Assembly: GCF_036370855.1 (NCBI RefSeq)
Contig: NC_088101.1
Location: forward strand, 6,207,501-6,271,500
Direction of reading: 5' to 3'
DNA: 64,000 nucleotides
Source: Dromaius novaehollandiae
Taxonomy: Eukaryota; Chordata; Aves; Casuariiformes; Dromaiidae
The notes below the pieces were generated by a model. It was given only the letters and a program-made list of their open reading frames with translations. It was not told the DNA's origin and did not search any database. Both the position numbers and the translations under genes were made by a program. Shown here piece by piece: positions 12,400 through 22,500 of this stretch (its first letter is position 1; each line of letters begins with the position of its first letter).

Positions 12400-14096
12400 T
12401 CCATACTTTAAGAAATTATTAATTACACAATCTAAATTTAGAACTGATTCACTTCTAATACAACTCAGATATCTTTATATATTTTTAACTTTAAAGGTTG
12501 AACTTGTTCAGCTTTCCACGTCTCTCGAGGTACTGCTTTCACTTAGGTGTAGTGGGTCCAGGAATCAATTCCCTGCAGCTTCACAGCAGCATTTGTTGTT
12601 AGCAGTACAAGATACGGTCCTCTCCATTTTTCTCTCAACGGCTCATCCTTCCAGGTTCGAAGACGCACTCGATCTCCCGGCTGCAATGAATGTACAGGTG
12701 AATCTAAAAGCACGGGAGATCTTAACTGGATGTACCTGCGGAGAGAAGGAAGAACCTTTGCCAGAGACAAGAGAGAATCCCTTAAAATTTGATCCCCCTT
12801 AATGTGCATTGGAATTGCATTTCCAGTTAAATTTACAGGCTAAGGTTCAGCATACAGAATCTCAAAGGGACTAACTTTCTCCCTACCCCTTGGGGTTATT
12901 CTGAGTCTTAATAATGCCCGAGGGAAAACATCAGTCCATTTCATCTGAGTCTCCTGACACAGTTTCCCTATCTGTCTCTTCATTGTTTGATTCGTTCTTT
13001 CCACTTTTCCCCTGGATTGTGGCCTCCAGGGGTGATGTAAATCCCATTTAATTTGCAGTATTTTTGAGATTTCCTGTGCTATTTCTGCTATAAAATGAGG
13101 TCCCCTATCCAAAGAAAATCCTTCTGGTACCCCAAATCTTGGTATGATTTCTTTTAATAACATTTTCACTACCTCCCTTGCTTTATTGCTACGGCACGGC
13201 AAAGCCTCAGGCCATCCTGAAAAGGTCTCAGCAATTACCAACAAATATTTATATCCACTACAGCTTGGTAATTCAGAAAAATCAATTTGCCAGTAATCCC
13301 CGGGCGGGAAGGCCCTTTTTACTTCCCCTGGCAGGGAGGGGCTTCTTCTGACTCTCGGGATTATTTCTAAGACAGAGTTCACGTTTTTGTGTAATACCCT
13401 TTGCAATTAGGAACATACTAATTCCCACAGCAAACCTTGTAGCTGTTTCAGCCAACGCCTCGGCTCCCATGCGGCTACTAGCGTGTATTTGCTTCATCAG
13501 CTTCTTCGTTACCGGCAAAGTTCCCACACATTGTCCAGTAGATGTTACCCACCATCCTTCGGAAGTCTTTCTGCACTTCAGGATTTCTGCTAATTTATTT
13601 TCTTTTTCAGTGTATACGGGAATTTCCATTTTTAATGTTCTCTCTGGAACTGATGCTGCTACCGACACGGACAATGCTACCCTTTTTGCAGCCTCATCGG
13701 CCCTTTTGTTCCCTTGAACTATGTCAGTCTGTCCAGATTGGTGCACTTTGCAATGCACTACTGCTGTTTCTTTGGGTTTATTAACTGCTTCGAGTGGTCC
13801 CATAGCCTGGTGCCCTCTCTCAGGTACCTAAAGCTCAAATGGCTTTGTTAGGTTTGGAAGTCCTAATGCGGGAGCACTCAGGAGAGCAATCTTGAGTTCA
13901 TCAAATCCTTTTTGGCGCTCGGGAGTCCACTCCAGCAAGTCTCCCGGCCCCTTAACAGCTTCACAGAAAGGCTTTGCCATTAATCCAAAACGAGGTATGC
14001 AGAGGCAACACCACCCGGCCATTCCTAAAAAATCCCCTGAGTGCTCTTTTTGAATTTGGGGGGGCCATTGGACAAACCGCTTCTTCCCTTTCAATT
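12400..14096 (-). mobile_element. Fossil of a class I (gamma-like) endogenous retrovirus: pol remnant, unit 1
   Basis: This minus-strand, AT-richer island stands out from the GC-rich surroundings. In transcription order it holds the end of reverse transcriptase, the RNase H end, the integrase zinc-binding region, the integrase core and the C-terminal integrase module of the gammaretroviral GPY/F type. No LTR, gag or env was recognised. It is broken, with at least three breaks. It lies in the same orientation as the host gene, between its candidate promoter and start codon. It was present before the array was duplicated, since every unit has it at the same place, so it is older than the array. 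Confidence 0.85.
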
Positions 14097-14156
14097 CCTG
14101 TCAGCCAGAGCCGCCTTGGCCCACGGGCTCCATCCCCTGGCAGCGCTGCCGCACCA
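14097..14156. repeat. 60-bp copy of an MROH intron segment beside the fossil, unit 1
   Basis: These 60 bp match 9998-10057 at all but two positions. The source lies in the intron just upstream of the exon 4 acceptor of copy A. The copy abuts the reverse-transcriptase end of the retroviral fossil exactly, so it marks the rearrangement that placed or trimmed the fossil. Confidence 0.85.
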
Positions 14157-14455
14157 AAAGCAGCTAACTGAAAGCCCCTGTTTCTGGCCCCCCAAAACGC
14201 AGGCTTTAGCCTCTGCTTCCAACCGCAAAAATGGCGCGCTAAGCCTCTGCTGCTGATGCAAAACCACAGGGCTTCAGCCCTGCTTCTGAGCTCAGAGACG
14301 CAGGGCTTGGGCACCTGGTCTTGGCTCGAACACACAGCCTCCAGCCCCCAAACCCGCAGGATGTGGCCTCTTTTTGCACACCCCAAAACATGCGACCTCC
14401 CCTCTGTTTCCAAGTCCCCAAAAGCATGTCGCGGCCACTGGTCCCGAGCCCAAGC
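14157..14455. repeat. Degenerate ~35-bp tandem repeat upstream of the fossil, unit 1
   Basis: About eight imperfect units of roughly 34-50 bp follow each other, most opening with a CCAAAA- or CAAAA-like string and carrying a GCTT...CCTCTGCTT-like middle. They fill the gap between the 60-bp intron copy and the CpG island. Nothing coding is seen. Confidence 0.55.
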
Positions 14456-14469
14456 CCACGGGACTCAGC

Positions 14470-15200
14470 CCGGGCTCCCAGCACCAGGAGCAGCTGGGTC
14501 CCCCCGCCTGCCCCAGGTCTGGCCCCGGAGCCCCGGGCTCGGCCCCGTGTCGCCCCCCCGGCCCCGTGTGCGGGTCGGGGCAGCGGCAGCGACAGCAGCC
14601 CCAGCCCGGGCAGTTCCGGGCGGCACTCGGCAGCTCGGCCGGGGCGGCCCCGCGGGGGGAGCAGCGCCCGGGCCCAGGCCCTGCCCGGCCCCGCCCGCCC
14701 GCCGCAGCCCGGCAGCCCCGGCCCGCTCGCAGCCCCGGCCCTGGCTCTCCCCCACGTCCCCTCCCCCGCGGCCGAGCCCCCCCCACTCCTCAGCTGGGGC
14801 CGCCGCCCTCCCCGCCCCCAGCGCCACGCGGGGCGACGGAAGTGGGACGGAGGCACCAGAACGACGGCAGCCGCGACAGACCAAACTGAGCTTCTCGCAC
14901 GCGGCGGCCCGCGCATGCGCCCTGGCACCGCCCCGCCCCCGAGCTCCCGGCTCCGCCCCCACCCCCGAGAGCGGCCCCGGCCCGGCCCCGCCCCCGCACT
15001 CCGGGCCTCAGAGCGGCCCCGGCCCTGGCAACGGCCCCGCCGCGGCCTGTGTCACGAGCCCGCCGTCCTCGGCCAGGCCGCGCGCGCTGCAGGGGACTTG
15101 CCGGCAGTGCGGGGCGACCGGTGGGACGTGCCAGCAGTGCGGGGCGACCGGTGAGTCCCGCTCCCCCGCCGCGGGACCGGGCTGCCCGTGCCCGGCCCCA
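14470..15200. promoter_or_regulatory. CpG island, candidate promoter of copy A (possibly bidirectional)
   Basis: This stretch is dense in CpG and GC boxes. An NRF1-type palindrome CGCGCATGCGCC lies at 14910-14921, an ETS-like CGGAAGTG at 14837-14844, and several CCGCCC boxes at 14930-14995. There is no TATA box. It sits about 3 kb upstream of the copy A start codon, so it would drive that gene leftward across an intron holding the retroviral fossil; that first intron is an inference. At 15093-15152 a 30-bp segment is repeated twice in tandem, and its second copy ends in a strong plus-strand splice donor (GTGAGT at 15151), so a divergent plus-strand transcript is also possible. Confidence 0.6.
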
Positions 15201-15239
15201 GCGCTGCGCCCCCCCCGCACCCGCGGTCCTGCCATGCCC

Positions 15240-15832
15240 CTGGGGAGCAGCCCTGCCCGCTGCCCCCTCGGGGCCCCTCTCAGTGCCTCCCAGTGTCCCC
15301 GGAGTCCCCAGGCACCTCCCAGTGCCCCCCAGTAGCCCCAGTGCTCCCCGCACCCCCACTTGCCCCTCGGTCCCTCTGCTCCCCCTGGGGCCCCTCCCAG
15401 CCCTAGTCCTAGTCCCACCCCATCAGCCCTCTCACTCCAGTTCCCCCTGGTCTCCCCGGGCAACTCTGGGTGCCCCCTCATTTCCCCAGGCACCTCCTGG
15501 TATCCCCCAGTGTCCGCAGTATCCCCAAGCACCTCCCAGTGCCCCCAGGGCCCCCGGCTGCTCCCCCTGCCCCCATCGCCCCAAGCACCTCCCAGTATCC
15601 CCAGGCCCCCCAGTGTCCCATATGCCCCCAGGCACCTCCCAGTGTCCCCAGTGCCCCCTACTGTCCCCACTTGCCCCTCGGTCCCTCTACTCCCCCTGGG
15701 GCCCCTCTCATCCCCAGTCCCACCCCATAGGCCCTACTCACCCCAGAGCTCCCAGTGCCCCAGGCTGCTCCCACTGCCCCCGTCACCCCCAGGCCCCCCT
15801 CACCCCGCTCTCTCCACTCCCCTGTGTCCCCA
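15240..15832. repeat. C-rich degenerate minisatellite between copies B and A
   Basis: The plus strand is almost wholly C-rich, built from variants of CCCCAGGCACCTCCCAGTG. A larger block starting CACTTGCCCCTCGG occurs twice about 311 bp apart (near 15357 and 15668). On the transcribed sense (minus) strand it is G-rich and contains four runs of five G within 33 bp at 15542-15574, a textbook G-quadruplex pattern. It fills most of the 0.8 kb between the copy B poly(A) signal and the next promoter. No gene is seen in it. Confidence 0.8.
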
Positions 15833-15943
15833 GGCAGCGCCACACTGCACCAAGGCCACATCTGGGGGGTGGCAGGGCCGGGGCCGGCGCAAGACCCCCC
15901 ACAGAGCCCCACACGGCTGGCACTTTCCCTGCGAGGACGCAGC

Positions 15944-15949
15944 TTTATT
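15944..15949 (-). terminator. Poly(A) signal of copy B
   Basis: The minus strand reads AATAAA here, about 300 bp past the last recognisable exon of copy B and roughly 800 bp before the next CpG island. It is the only canonical signal in the right place, and it recurs at the equivalent position in the other units. Confidence 0.7.
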
Positions 15950-16566
15950 GATCTCCTGCCCCGAGCAGCTGGGGGCCCCCGGCGTGGGGCACTGCGGCTG
16001 CTGCCTGCCACGTGCGGGGGGCCTCGATGGACCGCCACCTCCACCAAGCTGCAACGACACCGACGCCGCGGAGAGGCACCGTGGGCGCCTGGCCGCGATA
16101 CCACCGGCACCCCGTGGCTCCCGGCCAGGGCGGCTTCCCCGGCAGCACCCCAGGGCCGTGCGAGCCCCGTGCACGCCCCAGCTGTTGGCATCCGCGGGGC
16201 CTCCGGACGCTGCCTTGGCCCGTGGGGCAGCAGTGCAGCCACCAGCACCTACCTCCCGACGGGAACACCAGGTCCTGCTGCTGCAGCCACGCGGTCGGCG
16301 CTGTGTCCAGGAGGAGGCCTGGCATGAGGATGCCACTGTCAGGACATGGCCACGGCCATCGCCATGGCCCCAACCCCACCTCGACCTCAACCTCGACCCC
16401 TGACCCCGACCCGACCCGGGGACGCGGCCGCGAGCAGTGCCAGAACCCAGCGCTGCCTCTCACCCAGGACGTGGACGGCTGCCGCCTGCGGCGCCACGCA
16501 GCTCCCCATGCAGCAGCTCCGGGCTGTGCTCCAGAGCCTCTCCAGCAGCGTGGGGCAGTCTTGGGC
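15944..16566 (-). CDS. MROH2B-like: Copy B exons 39-40 and unresolved 3' terminal exon
   Basis: Exon 39 (16464-16566) reads AQDCPTLLERLWSTARSCCM and has a sound donor. A likely exon 40 (16253-16335) has a good acceptor and a GTAGGT donor. The frame of exon 40 that looks like the family (GILMPGLLLDTAPTAWLQQQ) is not the one reached from exon 39; the reached frame gives VASSCQASSW instead. From exon 40 to the poly(A) signal I could not settle which frame is used or where translation stops, and the expected final HEAT helix was not found. The layout is shared by all three 3' ends in the window, so the C-terminus either diverged before the array formed or is spliced in a way I did not see. Confidence 0.5.
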
Positions 16567-19500
16567 CTGGGGCAACGCAGGGGCGCAGGAGCTCGTCGCT
16601 GGCTCCAAGCGCCCCTCCGTCCCCCCTCCATCCTCCCTCCACCCACAGCCCAGGCCCACGTGGCCCCCCGGCGCGGGAGCCACAGGGCGGGTGGCCGGCG
16701 CAGGGACACGACCCCAGCGCAGCGCTCGCTCACCAGGTGCCTGCAGATCTCATCCTGCAGCTCGGCTGCGCTCAGCCCGATGCTTGCGGCGATGCGCTGC
16801 CGCACCCTCTTCAACCCCAGAAACGGGGCACACAGGTGCAGGGAGACCTTGCACGCCTGGAAAAGAGCACCGGGCCTGCTCATGGGGATGCTGCGCGCCA
16901 GCCCCGGAGCTGAGCGAGGAACCTCGCCGCCGCAGCAGCACCAGCCAAGGCCTGCGGACACGTCGGCAACACACGCCAGCCAGAGCAGCCCAAGGGCTCT
17001 TACGTTGCAGACGGCCGGGGCCGGGTCCCCGAGGTGCAGCACCAGGCTGGGAAATGCCGCCTCCACCTCTCTGCTGAAAAATGACCTCCTCCGAGAGGCG
17101 GAGGAGGCCAGGGCGCCATAGAGGACGAAGGCCGAGCGGCGCAGCACCTCTTCCTCCTGCAATGAGAAAGGCCGTTGGGCAGAGGCTGCGAGCGAGGGCG
17201 CCGCGCACGAGCCACTTGGCCCCAGCGGGGTGCTGCCCGCGGGGGACGGCAGCCCCGCGACGACTCCCACCTGCCAACAGGAGAACGAGCGACTCCACTC
17301 ACCGCCCCCCAGAACGCCCGGCTGGCCCTGGAGATCTCTTCAAAGGCAGAGCCCACGGCCCTCGCCTCCAGCAGCCCCAGCACCTTCGCCAGCACCAGCA
17401 GGCTCTCGGCAGCCACCTCTGTGCTGGCCGCGTCCTCCAGGCCTCTGAGCAGCACCGACACCACGGCCGCCCCGTGCCTCCGCAGCTGCAGAGCGACAGG
17501 CGCATGAACTGCTCACTGCTCCCGCCTCTCACCGCTGCTCTCCGCCGCGGCGCCAAGGACGGCATTTGCCGGAGCAAGCCCGGAGCAGACCCCAGCCACA
17601 GGAGCCCCAGCCGGCACCCCGTGTCCCCTTTGCCACCCTGATGATGCCAGAGCGAGGAGCGCGGCCTCAGCACGGCCCCGCGCCTGCCTCTGCTCCTCTC
17701 TCCGGGCTCCTCAAGCCCCCCGGGCAGCTCTCCACTCCGGGCTGCGCTCAGAGCCCAGGAAAGGCCGCCTCACCTTCGCGGGTGCTCCGCTGGCCGCGTT
17801 GCCCAGACCTCTCACGGCCATCTGCCGCACGGTGCTGACGGGGTCGCGCGCTCTCTCCCCCAAGGCCTCTAGGAGCGGCTTCAGCAGCTTCCTCTCCTCC
17901 ACTAGCTTGTCCTTCATCAGCTGCAATCAAGTCACGTGGCCGCTAGCATCGGCCGCGATTCGCGCCGGGCGAGACGCAGGAACCCCTCCGAGCCCCCCCT
18001 GCTCTGCTGCTGCCTCACCTCGGCAAAGAAAGCTGTGGCCGTGAGCCGCAGGTTGGCAGAGGGCGAATCCAGCCAGGGGAAGAGGCTCTGCAGCAGGCGC
18101 TGTGGGACGAGCTCTGCACGGAGCAGCACGCTGCGCACAGAGCACAAGCAGGCTCGTGACACGCAGTCACGCGGGACGGCCGCAGGCTGCGACTCCCACC
18201 TTCTCCCGCTCCCACGCAGACACCGCTCTGCACCTCAGCAGAGCTCCCAAGTGCGCAGGAAGCTCCCAGCAGCCCTTTCCCCGGGCGCATCCCGGGCTCT
18301 CACCTCGCCAGGAGACACACGCCGGTGCTGTGAGCCCGGGGCTCTGCCAGGGACGCCCACGCTCCCTGCTCCCGGAGCAGCCGCAGCCACCGATTGTCCA
18401 GGCACCTCGCCAGCACCAGCTCCAATGCCGCCACAAAAAGGCTGGTGAAAAAAACCCAAAGAAAGCTCCAGGCACAGCAGTTTGGGGGAAGATTTCTCTT
18501 CAGCAGAGCCCCGCAACGGCCCCCGGCCGCAACACAGTTTATGGGCAGGAACGACCGTGCTGCGGCCAAATCCCCAGGCGCGCTGCCCTGCAGCGACCAG
18601 TCCCACCACCTCACGGAGGCAGCCCAGTGCCAGCGGGACAATTGGGTGCTCCTGCAAGGCCATGGACCGCACGACCAAAGACCTGGGGCACAGGCCAGCC
18701 CTGCCCCTGCCCCTACTCCTGCCACTGCCGCTCCTCACCTGCCCGGCATGTCAGCGCTCTCCAGGTCCCCAACGGACGGTGCCAGCTCCTCCCCCAGCGT
18801 CTCGCTGACCTGCCTCAGAAGGCCGGGAAGCAGGTAGGGAAGCAGGCGCTGGACCAGTGTCTTCCTCTGCAGCACTGACACCACCTCGCAGAGGGCGTGG
18901 GTGATCTGCAGAGAAATCCAACCAAGAGCCACCTGGTAAAACAAGGGCTTTTCCCACCAGCCACAGCCCCTGCCAGCCAGGGAGCTTTCACTGTCTCCAA
19001 TTCTCACTGCAGCGACAGCCTTGCGGCCCAGCAGCAGCAAACTGTCCCGGCTCCCCACACTGCTAACGCTGTCGCCACCCCGGCACAGCACCCCGCGAGG
19101 CTCCACGGGCACTCGCAAAGGGCACAAAACTCCCTTGTGCAGAAGCACGAGCTGGAAAGCAGACGTGGAGTGGCACTAATGCCTGGGCCGCTGACCGTAC
19201 CGTGCGAGGCTCCAGGGCAGCCTGGCTGCTGCCCAGCTCCCGAGTGCAGCACTCGCTCCTGTGGCTGCTCTTTCCCGCTGCCCTTAACTTTTCAGTTAAG
19301 CACACCAGGATTTGGCACCCCAGGACGCTTCTCCCCAGGCTCCTCCACACCTCCACCATGTCGCTGCAAGGGAACAGATGCTTGCCCGTAAGCCCGCATC
19401 CCCGGGTACCTGCGGCACCCTCACGAGAGGCCAAACGCTCCCCTCGTCTGCATCGGGGATGGCGATGCCCAGGTCCGGACAGGGAAACGAGCCCGTGATC

Positions 19501-22500
19501 CTGCAGTGCTCGCCTTTCCTGGGGAAAAACCACCTGCTTCCGACCGGGACCCCCCACGCAGGCACACCCCACGGCTGGGTCTGGCGGCAGAGGGAAGGGC
19601 GAGTGCACAGACCTGTCTGTGGGCAGGCACGCCTGGAGGAGGCTGTCGAGCACCGGCTGTGGGTGAGAGTGGGCCAGGAGGAACACGGCCCGCAGCACAA
19701 AGCACCTGCGAGCGCTCTGCCGGGTGCTCCGCAGGCAGGTGTAAAGGAGGTGCACGAGTCTGGGCACCTGAAAGGAGGAAGGCGACAAAGAACGGCTCGG
19801 CACGTCCTTTCCCCGTCTGTCTTCGGGGCCAACAGCCAACAACAGAGAGCAGCCAAAGGTGAATGCAAAAAATGCCTCTCTCACCTCCTCCTGGAATATT
19901 TGCTCTCCGCAATCCCCCAGGAAGGTGAGCGTCCACCGCTCAGCGGCCCACGCGCACACGGGCCTGGTGCACAGCAGGCTCTCCACAATGCTGCTCATGA
20001 AGCCTGAGGCCTGGCCTCGGGGGAAATATTTGCAAACGAGCTGGGGAGAAATCAGAAACACAAGCGACCACCTCACAGGCTGCTCAGATGCAAAACTCAC
20101 GTCCTGACAGCAGCACCCACACACACACACGCACACGCACACGCACACACATACATATTGTGGCCCCCACTCTGCACTCCAGGGGCCAGTTACCTTCGCA
20201 ATGTTGGTGGAGGTGGCCAGCAGAGACTCAGAGGTGATGGCACTGAGCCTCTCACGCAGGCGCCCAATCTCATTGGTCCAGGGCGCCACGTCTGTGTTCT
20301 CGGCTGCAGCCAGGAGAAAGAGGAGTCATGTTCGCGGGGAACCAACCTCCGGCCACGCGGGTGGATAAGGGAGGACCCAAGGGAGGGTTGCGAAGGCCAC
20401 GTCAAGCCAGGGCCCCCCAACGTAGCGCAGTGGGTTTGCCAGCCAGGCGAGGGTCCGGCCGCAGACAGGGACGGTCCCTGGCACTGGGGACACCGTCCTG
20501 CCCTCAGCAGCGGGGACAGCTCTGCCCACTCTCCTCACCTCCTGTTCGGAGCAGGTGGCCGAGGCAGGTCACTGCCCACCAGCGGGACGCGGCCGACGTG
20601 TCGCACGTCAGAGGCCCCAGCAGTCCCGCCAGGGAGCCGAACCACTCGCAGGCACGGCCTCGCTGTGGGAGCAAGAGGCAGGCAAAAAGGTCACCGGTAG
20701 CCCCGTGGCCGCTCTCCTTCTCCCGGCCTCACTGCCCCCAAGCCGCAGCTGACCTGGGGGCAAACGAGGGGCTGCCCTGCAGCCCCAGGAGGCCCAAAAC
20801 CCAGCGCCTGCCCACACAGAGCTCCCTGTGCATGGGGTCCCCGCTCACCCTGTGCTCGCATCTCTCTTCATAAGAGCCCAGCACCTGCACGCACACCTGC
20901 AGGGCCCTCTCCCGCTCGCATGCGTGGGCCGAGGTGAGCCAGCGCCGTAGGACCTGGCACAGGCAGACCTGTCTCACCACGGGCATCCTTCTGCTCGACA
21001 CCCCTCGCTGGCCCCCTCCCTTCCCGACCCTGCTACCTCCGCGGCCCCGGTCTCTCCGGGTGACCCGGCCCGTGGCAAGGAGCCCTTCCCCGTGGGGACC
21101 TCCCCACTCCGGGCTCCTGCCGTGGGCAGCATTGAGTTGTGCAGCACCCCTCGCTCACAGCTGCGGCTGGGGAGAAGCTCTGGCTCATCTAGGGGCTCTG
21201 CAGGACACTGCAAGCTGCCTGCAAGGAAGCTGCGGCCGATGGCAAAAGCCTGGATCCAAACTTTGGGCAAGGGGGCCTGGAACTAGGACCATTCCACTCT
21301 CCGCCAATGTGGGCGTTGCACCTAGTTACAGGGAAGCTCCCCTCCTCAGACCAGCCCCACGGGCACGATCCCCACGGCTCTGCCCCGCTCCGGCAGCGGC
21401 AACACTTTCCCTGCCACGCCGAGGACACTCACCTGCACCATGTCCTCGAAGCGGATGGGGGCCAGCTCTGCCCAGAGAAGGGCTCCCATGAGCTGGCCCA
21501 GCGCTCGCAGGGACGGCGCCTGCACACCCTGACACCAGAAAGGGGGACTGAGGCCGGGCACCCTGCGGAGACGCCAGCGCAGCCAGCGGCTGCCGGAGCA
21601 TGGGGTGCCCGGACCTGAGCCCCCACCGAGGGGCAGCTGAGAAGGGCCAGTGCCTACCGGTGGGCATGAAGCAGCCACCGCCGTCTGCCCTCTCCTGTCC
21701 ATCTGCTCCGGGCGACGAAGGCACACGATGCCCTGGCAGCACTGAGCCAGGAGGTGGCGGTTTTCCTCCCTGCTCAGACGGGGCTTCAGCTTGCTGCCAG
21801 CAGAAAAAAGGCACAGAAGACAGAGAGGCTGCTTACTAGCACTCTCCAGGCCGAGTCAGAGGACAACTGCCCTTGGCCCCATCGACAGCCCCAAATCCAG
21901 CACCCGCAGCCCCAGCCAGACCAGCCAGCTGCGCTGGGACATGCAGTGACTCCCACAGCCCCAGGGACAGACCCTACCTCAACTGCTGCATGGCCACGAG
22001 GGCCCGGGGGTGCACCGGGGACTCCTGGGGCTCTTCCTGAATCACCTCCTGCAAGTCACAGGCAGGCACACGCAAGGTGGGCAGCGGGCAGGGGTGCCGC
22101 AGAGCCTTCCCACCCACCCCGGCCAGGGGCTCTGCTGCCAGACCCCGCAGGCACCGGCTCCACCACCCCCATGGCTCCCACCAAGGCCCCGCAGGATGAC
22201 GTGGCAGCTCCCTGGGGCCCGGACACACCACATTCCCCTGCCACGGCCTCGAGCAGCAGCACCCACGCGCCCCGCCGGCTGGGGATGTGGCTCAGGGCCC
22301 TCAGGAGCTCGCGCACTGCCCCAGGAGACCATCGGGCTCTGCACAAACCTGCCCCACGGCAGAGCCCAAAGCTCCCCTGCGCAACGTCCCCGGCTCTTGG
22401 CACTCACCAGCAGGGTCTGCAGCAGCTCCCGCTTGCAGCAGAGCTCAAACCTGGGGCCGGCGCCTGCAGCCTGGATGGCAAGGCTGATCTCAGTGATGCT

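Larger units (their letters stand above)
1..19367. repeat. Tandem 19.4-kb array unit 1
   Basis: The first base of the window aligns with 19368, 38935 and 58169, and identity then continues over whole units. This unit is 19,367 bp, shorter than unit 2 mainly because of the 219-bp deletion at the copy A exon 15. Unit edges are arbitrary because the window opens inside an intron. Confidence 0.95.

Noticed and set aside
12400-14096. Retroviral segment as a working or domesticated integrase gene
   Set aside because: It is broken, has no LTRs, gag or env, and all three copies share the same state; it is best treated as a fossil.
15240-15832. Regularly spaced C-rich repeats as a possible CRISPR-like array
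   Set aside because: The units are degenerate and contiguous without unique spacers, and the context is a vertebrate gene.
15360-16403. Long plus-strand open frames, rich in proline, alanine and serine, in every unit
   Set aside because: They lie opposite real exons or in the C-rich minisatellite, have no family likeness, and follow from the scarcity of AT-rich stop codons in this composition.
18556-18651. A longer exon 32 reading EHPIVPLALGCLREVV
   Set aside because: It looks plausible as a helix but is not in the frame delivered by exon 31 and needs a poor donor. The 42-nt version fits both neighbours, though it remains uncertain.
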